Of a stretch of DNA of 9,035 nt, positions 1 through 6,155 are shown one piece after another; position 1 is the first letter of the stretch; each line of letters starts with the position of its first letter. The DNA is from BM524 sp041554435 (GTDB lineage: Bacteria; Bacteroidota; Bacteroidia; Bacteroidales; F082): assembly GCA_041554435.1 (NCBI GenBank), contig JBFFLX010000148.1, positions 1-9,035 of the forward strand, given 5' to 3'. The position numbers and the translations under genes are program-made. Under the pieces are notes generated by a model. That model saw nothing but the letters and a program-made list of their open reading frames with translations. It was not told the DNA's origin and searched no databases.

Positions 1-121
1 GCCACTTTTAATTTATTAATAGAATTTACTAAGATATTTTAAAATTCTGAATAATGCGAGGCAAAGTAAATCATTATGCAATTATGAGATTAAAAATTTT
101 ATAAAAGATGTTAGCAGAACC

Positions 122-167
122 AAAAAAAATATTGGAGTGACCAGTAATTAATATGGTCACTCCAATA
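122..167 (-). terminator. Intrinsic terminator of the GLPGLI/receptor operon
   Basis: Positions 131-142 (ATTGGAGTGACC) pair perfectly with 155-166 (GGTCACTCCAAT). The stem extends by one pair on each side (T130-A167 and A143-T154), giving a 14-bp stem with a 10-nt AT-rich loop. Read on the minus strand, the hairpin is followed by eight T residues (complement of 122-129). It lies about 30 bp past the TAA stop of the outer-membrane receptor gene, which is where a Rho-independent terminator is expected. On the plus strand the hairpin is followed by A residues, so it should act for minus-strand transcripts only. Confidence 0.9.
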
Positions 168-196
168 AAAAAAAGAATCATTGCAATTATATATAT

Positions 197-2950
197 TTAT
201 CGACGCTTCATATTTAGCTGAAAACCTGATTTTTTTGCCATGCTGTTTAATCTGTATTTAAACGTTATCATTGCATATCTTTGAAGAGTATTTGAAATTG
301 TTTGCTGTAGGTAATTCATGTCGCTAATACGCTCAATACCATTGTTTTTATCTAGAATATCAAATATTTCAAATGTAATAACACCACGATTGTTTTTTAG
401 TATATAACGAGTTATTTCGGCTCTCAATAGTGGAATATAAAAAGTTTCTCCAAAGGAATTTGAGTTATATCTTTTCAAATCGCCGGTAAAGCCAAAATAC
501 CACTTATCATTAGGTGTATATGAAAGATCCATAAACCCTGTAAAATTATAATATACTTTATTTAAAGAATTCTGGATTGAATATTTTGCATCCTGAAGTT
601 GGAAGTTTGCTCCAATACCTATGTCCCACTTTTCCTTCTTCCGATTATTAATTTTTACGGTTATACTGTGATTAAAATTAATAATGGTGTTTTCAACCTC
701 ATTCACTATGTTTATCCCCCGATTCCAGTCTTCTCTAAAATTTGCATTGAAATCCAGTCCTAATGCCTTTATTGGAGTGTTGAATTCAATACTGGCGCTG
801 GCACGATAGTCATCTTTTACATTCACTAATGAAAGTTGCTGCGATAAATCAGGCATAATTTCTCGGGAAAAATTAATTTTATTAATAGTATAGTTGGCAT
901 TGGCAAAGGCAAATATTGAAATTTGCGAGAACTGATCAAAATACATCCAGTTAATTTGAAGATCGTTGCTGTATTCAGGTTTCAAATTAATGTTACCTCT
1001 ATAAAGCATCAAAGGATTAGTGATATTAGCAGTGGGTAGCGATTGATTAGCGTTTGGAGTAATTACTGATGATCTCAAACTAAAACCTACACGTTTACCT
1101 GTCCGATATTCATAATTCCAGGAGATTTTTGGGGTCAAATACCAATTATTAGAAGTTATAGAATTGTTGTTATTAAGTTTCTTACTTAGCAATGTGTTTT
1201 CAACCCCCAATGATAAATTGAGTTGACTCTTTTTAGTATTTCTGTTTATTGACAACGCAGTTCTTAAATAACTATAATCTTGAATAAAATCAGGACTTAA
1301 ACTGTCGATAATATTTTCATTAACAGGTGGTTCTCCCTGAACTTTATTTATTTGCTCATTAACTTTACCGACGCTAATGGATGGTACAATATACCATAAG
1401 GGTTTAATTTTTCTTGTGATTGAAGAAGTTATTGAATATCGCAAAGTCATATTGTCGTTATTCTGATATGCATTATCAAATATACTATTGGGCGGATTCA
1501 TTATTGTAGTTTTATTTGTCCAGTTTTTATTGAGCATATTATCATTCATCGAAAATTTTGCGCCTAGTTTGAGAAGTTTCCAGTTGTTGCTCCATTTTTT
1601 GAGATAAGTAGACGATATATTAGAAGAATATTTCGTTTCCCCGTTTTTAGCAATATTATCAAGTTTGTTTATAATCAATTTATTTTCACTGCTTTGTGAG
1701 ATTAGTAAACTATTAGAATTATATGTTTGATAGCCCAAGCCGCCACTAATAACTAAATTCTGACTTGAGTCGATACGATTTTTCCAGCCAAAGTTCAATC
1801 GATGTGTTCTGTTTGAAGATTGTTGAATAAAATCGTCTTCTTTTAAAAATGTTAGGGAATCCAAATAATTTTGAGTTAAGGTGTTTTGAGTTAGATTTTT
1901 GTCAGATCCGCTAATCAAATAACTTACATTAAAACGGTTATTTTTTCTCGCTTCGTAAGTGTAGTTTGCTCCACCAATACCTGAACTCACCAATCCATTA
2001 ATATTTTGGCCAAAATCGATAGGAATATCATCTGGGGTTCCAATAGCAATACTTCCACTGCCTCCATTCATCAGGTTTTGTAATCCACCGTTAAAGTCAA
2101 GATAGTCATTAAAAGAAAAGCCGTATTTATTTACATTATTAATCATCCCCAACGCAGCGAGTTGGTATTTTTTAGTAAATCGATAGATTTTCGCACCACC
2201 CTGGAACTTTTCATTGGTACCAATTCCGGCACTAACATCTCCAAAAACGGCACTTTTCTTTCCATCTTTAAGAACGAAATTTATTGTTTTAGCATAATTT
2301 CCATCATCTATACCAGTAAGTTCCGTTTCCTCTGACTTCTTGTCGTAAACCTGTACTTTGTCAACAGCATCAGCAGGGAGGTTTTTAGTAGCAACTTTTG
2401 GATCACTACTAAAAAACTCCTTACCATCTACTAAAACATTTTGTACACTTTCTCCCTGAGCCTTTATGTTTCCAGCACGATCAACCTGAACACCTGGCAG
2501 TTTCTTAAGCAAATCTTCTGCAGCAGCATCAGTTTTTACTTTATAAGAACCCGCGCCATATTCAATGGTATCATCCTTGATAATGAATGGAATACGGTCG
2601 GCACTTACTTCTAATTCGGGTAAGTTAACATCTATAGGTTTCATGATAATGGCCGCTAAAGTATTTCCTTTTGGCAATGGAACACTTAATTGCTGATAGT
2701 ATGGTTCATAACCCAAATATGATGTTTGAAGTAGATAATTGCCCTCTTTTATGTTTTTAATTTCAAAATGACCTTTTTCATTTGTTATACCATAATATGC
2801 CATTGTTGAATCATCAGGGTAAAGTAAAACCGCCGTAGCATAGAGCAGTGAACTGCCATCTTTGCCAAATAAACTGCCTTCTAGTTTATGTTGCTGGGCA
2901 AAACTAAAAGTACTTAAAAGAATAAATATCGTTGAAAAAAATGTTTTCAT
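197..2950 (-). CDS. TonB-dependent-receptor-like outer-membrane beta-barrel protein (OMP_b-brl_3 type)
   Basis: A 917-residue outer-membrane protein. Residues 1-18 form a signal peptide (MKTFFSTIFILLSTFSFA, cut before QQ). Residues about 21-105 look like a carboxypeptidase-regulatory-like beta-sandwich (YATAVLLYPDDS, TNEKGHFEIKNIKEGNYLL, YLGYEPY). Residues about 125-230 resemble a TonB-receptor plug: DDTIEYGAGSYKVKTDAAAEDLLKKLPGVQVD spans roughly 126-157, VLVDGKEFF follows at 172-180, and the region ends with INFVLKDG. The remainder is rich in alternating polar/aromatic strands typical of a large barrel, with a last strand near 892-902. No clear TonB box is seen, which is common in this subgroup. 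The protein does not stop at the final strand but carries a basic tail (KKSGFQLNMKRR). It is the second gene of an operon, 15 bp after the GLPGLI gene, and is closed by the hairpin at 122-167. The family is known to transport or bind ligands at the outer membrane; the substrate cannot be read here. SusC-type identity is unlikely because no SusD partner is present. Confidence 0.9.
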   Translation of the reverse strand: MKTFFSTIFILLSTFSFAQQHKLEGSLFGKDGSSLLYATAVLLYPDDSTMAYYGITNEKGHFEIKNIKEGNYLLQTSYLGYEPYYQQLSVPLPKGNTLAAIIMKPIDVNLPELEVSADRIPFIIKDDTIEYGAGSYKVKTDAAAEDLLKKLPGVQVDRAGNIKAQGESVQNVLVDGKEFFSSDPKVATKNLPADAVDKVQVYDKKSEETELTGIDDGNYAKTINFVLKDGKKSAVFGDVSAGIGTNEKFQGGAKIYRFTKKYQLAALGMINNVNKYGFSFNDYLDFNGGLQNLMNGGSGSIAIGTPDDIPIDFGQNINGLVSSGIGGANYTYEARKNNRFNVSYLISGSDKNLTQNTLTQNYLDSLTFLKEDDFIQQSSNRTHRLNFGWKNRIDSSQNLVISGGLGYQTYNSNSLLISQSSENKLIINKLDNIAKNGETKYSSNISSTYLKKWSNNWKLLKLGAKFSMNDNMLNKNWTNKTTIMNPPNSIFDNAYQNNDNMTLRYSITSSITRKIKPLWYIVPSISVGKVNEQINKVQGEPPVNENIIDSLSPDFIQDYSYLRTALSINRNTKKSQLNLSLGVENTLLSKKLNNNNSITSNNWYLTPKISWNYEYRTGKRVGFSLRSSVITPNANQSLPTANITNPLMLYRGNINLKPEYSNDLQINWMYFDQFSQISIFAFANANYTINKINFSREIMPDLSQQLSLVNVKDDYRASASIEFNTPIKALGLDFNANFREDWNRGINIVNEVENTIINFNHSITVKINNRKKEKWDIGIGANFQLQDAKYSIQNSLNKVYYNFTGFMDLSYTPNDKWYFGFTGDLKRYNSNSFGETFYIPLLRAEITRYILKNNRGVITFEIFDILDKNNGIERISDMNYLQQTISNTLQRYAMITFKYRLNSMAKKSGFQLNMKRR

Positions 2951-2965
2951 GTTAACTGTTTGTTA

Positions 2966-3727
2966 TTATTGACTTATTGTCATAATTATGGTGCCACTAC
3001 CTTCTCCCGAATTCATATCATCGGTTTTTTCTTTAACAATTTCCTCGAACTTCTCTTTACTTACTTTTTTACCTTTTTTAGGTTTTGCCAACAAATCCTC
3101 TTCAAGTTTCCTCAACTCAACTGATTTTGCAGTAATGGTTCTTTCATCATCATCTACATTAACCATTAAAACTAATCCAGGTAAGTTTGCATAGATTCCT
3201 GGGCCTGTTGATACCGGAATTTCGGAGGTAAACCATACCTGAGTTTTTGTGGTACTGTCTTGCTTAATTGCCTCCTGACAGCGATAGCCCAGTATCATTT
3301 TTTGATTTGCAGTTATCTTCCAGTCACTTTTAGAGTTTTCCGATTCTATTAGAAACATACGTGTCATAAATTCCTTTTGAGAAACGATTTTATTCTTTTT
3401 GAAATCGCGGAAGATAATATTGTCAGGTTGACTCATCTTTACCATAATAGAACCGTTTCCATGCTCCGATACTATATCAGAATTTTCCTCGGATTGTTGG
3501 TTTTGGTATTTCGAATTATTACTATTAAAATAGAGGATTGTATTATTTTTACTTTCCTTTGGTAGCATCGACTGCATTTCTTCATCAGCTCCATCCAATA
3601 CAATATTGAGTTTTATAACTTCTTCATAAGTTACCATACCCTCATTTCGTAATAACTCATCTTGACTTTGAGCAGAAAGTATTGTACTTGTGCTCATAAA
3701 AATTAGTACTATTAATAAATTTTTCAT
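2966..3727 (-). CDS. GLPGLI family (Porph_ging) exported protein
   Basis: A 253-residue exported protein of the GLPGLI family, a Bacteroidota family of unknown biochemical role. Residues 1-19 are a signal peptide ending LSA, with mature Gln20; there is no lipobox Cys, so it is probably periplasmic. The family signature is at 174-188 (TGPGIYANLPGLVLM). It is preceded by the usual ILGYRCQEA (145-153) and VWFTSEIP (164-171) and followed by TITAKSVEL (197-205). The first Gly of the GLPGLI motif is Asn here. The C-terminus is less typical, with a Lys-rich stretch (215-233) followed by a Gly/Ser segment (239-245). The gene starts the minus-strand operon, 15 bp ahead of the outer-membrane receptor, and is divergent from the sensor kinase. 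GLPGLI genes are often found beside OMP_b-brl_3 receptors, so a shared envelope role is likely, but the function is unknown. Confidence 0.9.
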   Translation of the reverse strand: MKNLLIVLIFMSTSTILSAQSQDELLRNEGMVTYEEVIKLNIVLDGADEEMQSMLPKESKNNTILYFNSNNSKYQNQQSEENSDIVSEHGNGSIMVKMSQPDNIIFRDFKKNKIVSQKEFMTRMFLIESENSKSDWKITANQKMILGYRCQEAIKQDSTTKTQVWFTSEIPVSTGPGIYANLPGLVLMVNVDDDERTITAKSVELRKLEEDLLAKPKKGKKVSKEKFEEIVKEKTDDMNSGEGSGTIIMTISQ

Positions 3728-3759
3728 TTTTATAAATTTTGATTGTTAATATTTGAAAG

Positions 3760-3767
3760 CAAATGTA
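3760..3767 (-). promoter_or_regulatory. Bacteroidota-type -7 element (TACATTTG) for the GLPGLI/receptor operon
   Basis: On the minus strand this reads TACATTTG, an exact match to the Bacteroidota housekeeping -7 consensus TAnnTTTG. It lies 33 bp upstream of the GLPGLI start codon, which would give a leader of roughly 25-30 nt. No proper TTG -33 element is visible. The best candidate at the right distance is a TTA about 18 bp upstream, and it falls inside the first TAAGGTTAA box. This suggests a promoter that needs an activator. Transcription has not been shown. Confidence 0.55.
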
Positions 3768-3785
3768 ACTGGAGAATATATCTAC

Positions 3786-3825
3786 TAAGGTTAAGCCATA
3801 ACCAATTAAGGTTAATTAAGGTTAA
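3786..3825. promoter_or_regulatory. Three helically phased TAAGGTTAA boxes, candidate operator of the adjacent OmpR-family regulator
   Basis: TAAGGTTAA occurs at 3786-3794, 3807-3815 and 3817-3825. The start-to-start distances are 21 and 10 bp, about two turns and one turn of the helix, so all three lie on the same DNA face. An inverted GGTTA copy (TAACC, 3799-3803) sits between boxes 1 and 2 and forms GGTTA-N5-TAACC with box 1. OmpR/PhoB-family regulators are known to bind direct repeats spaced 10-11 bp as head-to-tail dimers, and such a regulator is encoded at 5400-6098. The boxes are between the divergent operons, 59 bp from the GLPGLI start and 45 bp from the kinase ATG. The link to the regulator is inferred. 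Confidence 0.55.
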
Positions 3826-3829
3826 TTGC

Positions 3830-3860
3830 TTGATACTTAAACTACTTTGTGCTATTTTCG
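3830..3860 (+). promoter_or_regulatory. Weak candidate promoter for the two-component operon
   Basis: TTG at 3830-3832 and TATTTTCG at 3853-3860 (one mismatch to TAnnTTTG) are separated by 20 bp, a spacing usual for Bacteroidota promoters. It would start transcription only a few bases before the kinase ATG at 3871, making a very short leader. An alternative -7 is TACTTTG (3843-3849), which is one base too short for the consensus and has no well-placed TTG. Either would lie just downstream of the TAAGGTTAA boxes. Motif-only evidence in very AT-rich DNA, so uncertain. Confidence 0.3.
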
Positions 3861-3870
3861 CATTTTAAAT

Positions 3871-5403
3871 ATGATGAAGAAGAAAAATAAAATATGGTTA
3901 ATACGGTTGATGATGATTGTTAGTCAGGTTTTACTGGCATTGTTTTTAAGTTACTGGCTTTACAATCAGTTCTCAACACAAAAGAAGTTGCTCTTAAAGG
4001 ATATTAACCAAGGATTAAAACAAGCTAAACAACAAACGATAGATTCGATGATGGCTGCAAATTTTATCACGCCTTTTATGAAGGATAGCAGCAGTATATC
4101 ATTGATGATCTTAACTGATTCGATTGTAGATTCTGCATTAATTTGGAATAATCACATAGAAAGTCCTGATTCTTCTTTTCATATAGTTGCCAAAATATCT
4201 AATCATGAAAATAATACCGCAATCGATTCAGTTGAAACGGCAATATATTCTAATACAACTTCTTATAGTTTTGATTCCAATAACTCACAAGACATAAACT
4301 TTCAAGGAATTAATGACTCCACAACAAAGTTGATTTTTCAGGGAATGAGAATGTTAATTAATACAGTGGCTCTTAGAAGAGATGCTAATGATAGCCTTGA
4401 AAGTTATTTCATTACTAAAGTAGATACTAGCCTGTATTTCAGCCTTATTGGAGATTTTGTAAAAAATAATTATGATAATTTTACACTTATTTGGCTCAAT
4501 GAAAATGAATTTAATGCTGCAGAAAAGGGAGATGAAATTTTAATAAAAACCAGCATATTTGATACACATTTTTTCTTGAGAATTACTGATTACAGTTTAT
4601 ATCTGATTAAAAAAATAAGTGCTCAAATATTCTTTGCTTTAATTTTGCTTTTAATAAGTTCAGTGGCTTTTGTAATAGCCTTTAGAAGTTTAATTAATCA
4701 GAATAAGTTAATGAGACTTAAAAACGATTTTATTTCCAATATTACGCATGAACTAAAGACTCCTGTTTCAACTGTAAGCGTTGCCCTGGAAGCACTGCTT
4801 GAATTTGATAAAATAAATAATCCTCAAACTACCAGGGAGTATTTACAAATGGCCATTGGAGAAGTTGATAAGTTGAATATACTGGTAGACCAGGTCCTTA
4901 AAAATGCTGCTTTGGAGGACGATAGTAATTTTTTAGCCAAACAAGCAATTAATTTAATCGAGCTGGTTGAAGACTTGAGTAATTCATTAAAGCCAAGACT
5001 AGATAGGGCAGGGGCTAATATAAAAATTCTATCAGATACTGATGAGGTTGTGATAAATGCCGATAAAACTCATTTAAGTGGTGTTATAGTTAATTTGATT
5101 GATAATAGTTTAAAGTACAATGATGAAAGCATTCAAATTAAAATAGAGGTGGAAAAGACCAGTAATGAAGTCATAATGAAAGTTCTGGATAATGGTATTG
5201 GAATAGAAGAGGAATATCTTAATAAGATATTTGAAAAGTTTTTCAGAATACCAAGGGGCAATACTCACAATATTAAAGGTTACGGATTGGGATTAAGTTA
5301 TGCCAGCATGGTTATGAAAATGCATGGAGGAAGTATAACAGTGAAAAATTTACATGAAGGAGGATGTTGTTTTACACTTAAATTACCAATTGATACACCA
5401 TGA
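3871..5403 (+). CDS. Membrane sensor histidine kinase of a two-component system (RprX-like architecture)
   Basis: A 510-residue sensor kinase counted from the ATG at 3871. The frame also opens at a TTG at 3847, but the ATG-ATG followed by a Lys-rich start (MMKKKNKIW) and a transmembrane helix is the better start. Topology is TM1 at about 8-32, an extracytoplasmic region of about 215 residues, and TM2 at about 249-275. HisKA follows with ITHELKTP and phospho-acceptor His293. The ATPase domain has an N-box (NLIDNSLKY, Asn412), a G1 box (DNGIGI, 440-445), an F-box (FEKFF) and a G2 box (GYGLGL, 470-475). All catalytic motifs are intact, and HELKT has the E-x-x-T needed for phosphatase activity. 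TM2 runs into HisKA through only a short linker with no HAMP domain. The sensor region, rich in Ser, Asn and Asp, matches no domain I recognise. The stop overlaps the regulator start as ATGA, so the two are translationally coupled. Size and layout resemble Bacteroides RprX, but orthology is not shown. Confidence 0.92.
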   Translation: MMKKKNKIWLIRLMMIVSQVLLALFLSYWLYNQFSTQKKLLLKDINQGLKQAKQQTIDSMMAANFITPFMKDSSSISLMILTDSIVDSALIWNNHIESPDSSFHIVAKISNHENNTAIDSVETAIYSNTTSYSFDSNNSQDINFQGINDSTTKLIFQGMRMLINTVALRRDANDSLESYFITKVDTSLYFSLIGDFVKNNYDNFTLIWLNENEFNAAEKGDEILIKTSIFDTHFFLRITDYSLYLIKKISAQIFFALILLLISSVAFVIAFRSLINQNKLMRLKNDFISNITHELKTPVSTVSVALEALLEFDKINNPQTTREYLQMAIGEVDKLNILVDQVLKNAALEDDSNFLAKQAINLIELVEDLSNSLKPRLDRAGANIKILSDTDEVVINADKTHLSGVIVNLIDNSLKYNDESIQIKIEVEKTSNEVIMKVLDNGIGIEEEYLNKIFEKFFRIPRGNTHNIKGYGLGLSYASMVMKMHGGSITVKNLHEGGCCFTLKLPIDTP

Positions 5404-6098
5404 GTAAGAGAAAGAAAATACTATATGTAGAGGATGAGCCATTCCTGGGAAAGATAGTGAAAGAAACCCTTGAAGGGCAGGATTTTGAGGTTAAGTTGAT
5501 TCACGATGGAGGCTTGGTAATGGAAAGTTTTGAAACATTTTCACCTGATATTTGTGTTCTCGATGTTATGCTTCCAAATGTTGATGGATTTACCCTTGGA
5601 AGGGAGATAAGAAACAAATTTCCGCAATTACCCATATTGTTTGTTACCGCTAAAACTTCCACCGATGACCTTATACAAGGATTTGAATCTGGTGGTACTG
5701 AATATATCAGAAAGCCTTTTAGCATGAAAGAACTGATTGTTAGAATACAAAATCAGTTGAATATTATAAACTTAAGCAGTTCTCAAAGCAAAGCTGAAGA
5801 CGATATTATTAAATTGGGCAAGTTTAAATACAACAAATTGAAATACGAATTATTTAAAGATGATGAAACTTTCAAATTATCGTATAAAGAATCAGAAATT
5901 CTTAATATTCTATGTGCTAATAAAAACAAAACTACAGATAGAAAGCAACTCCTAATGGAAGTTTGGGGTGATGACTCTTATTATAATTCTCGTACATTAG
6001 ATGTTTATATTCGAAAATTAAGAAATTACTTTTCTGAAGATAAATCATTAGAAATCATCACATTAAAAGGAAAAGGATATCATTTTACGGTTATATAA
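5400..6098 (+). CDS. OmpR/PhoB-family DNA-binding response regulator
   Basis: A 232-residue regulator. The receiver domain (about 6-122) has acidic-pocket residues Glu11 and Asp12, phospho-acceptor Asp55 (VLDVMLPNVDG), Thr83 (FVTAK) and Lys105 (IRKPF), so it should be phosphorylated normally. The winged-helix domain (about 135-232) shows the recognition-helix and wing pattern RTLDVYIRKLRNYF (198-211) and ITLKGKGYHF (220-229). The ATG overlaps the kinase TGA by four bases (ATGA), so it is expected to be the cognate partner of that kinase. Its likely targets are its own operon and the divergent GLPGLI/receptor operon, because phased direct repeats fitting this family lie between them. RprY of Bacteroides is a plausible relative by size and arrangement; the name is not assigned. 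Confidence 0.95.
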   Translation: MSKRKKILYVEDEPFLGKIVKETLEGQDFEVKLIHDGGLVMESFETFSPDICVLDVMLPNVDGFTLGREIRNKFPQLPILFVTAKTSTDDLIQGFESGGTEYIRKPFSMKELIVRIQNQLNIINLSSSQSKAEDDIIKLGKFKYNKLKYELFKDDETFKLSYKESEILNILCANKNKTTDRKQLLMEVWGDDSYYNSRTLDVYIRKLRNYFSEDKSLEIITLKGKGYHFTVI

Positions 6099-6155
6099 AA
6101 CCTGTAATTTTATACTTTAACTGAACAAAGTTGTTTCGTATTAAATAACAATAAG
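6099..6155. other. Convergent intergenic gap with no clear terminator
   Basis: This gap of 57 bp separates the stop of the response regulator from the stop of the hybrid kinase. It contains only weak AT-rich inverted repeats: AACAA/TTGTT with a 2-base gap near 6124-6135, and ATAAC/GTTAT near 6145-6159 running into the kinase stop codon. None is followed by a T-tract that would make a convincing intrinsic terminator in either direction, so transcripts from both sides may overlap. Confidence 0.5.

Noticed and set aside
51..77. ATAATG/CATTAT inverted repeat near the window start
   Set aside because: It is six weak AT-rich pairs with a long loop and no T-tract; expected by chance in this composition.
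197..2950. Receptor as a SusC-type polysaccharide transporter
   Set aside because: No SusD-like lipoprotein or carbohydrate enzyme is nearby, and the OMP_b-brl_3 pattern with a GLPGLI partner fits better.
2988..3565. Short plus-strand reading frames within the GLPGLI gene
   Set aside because: They lie opposite a well-supported family member, have no recognisable domain, and look like frame shadows.
3786..3825. The TAAGGTTAA repeats as a CRISPR remnant or simple microsatellite
   Set aside because: The units are only 9 bp with unequal 21- and 10-bp spacing, there are no spacers or cas genes, and they sit in a divergent promoter region, which fits regulatory sites better.
3847..3870. TTG start eight codons upstream of the kinase ATG
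   Set aside because: It would add MCYFRILN ahead of the Lys-rich start and membrane helix, and it overlaps the candidate -7 region. The ATG at 3871 fits a normal membrane-protein N-terminus.
5501..5725. 74-residue minus-strand reading frame inside the response regulator
   Set aside because: It is antisense to the receiver domain, with no motif and no promoter or start context.
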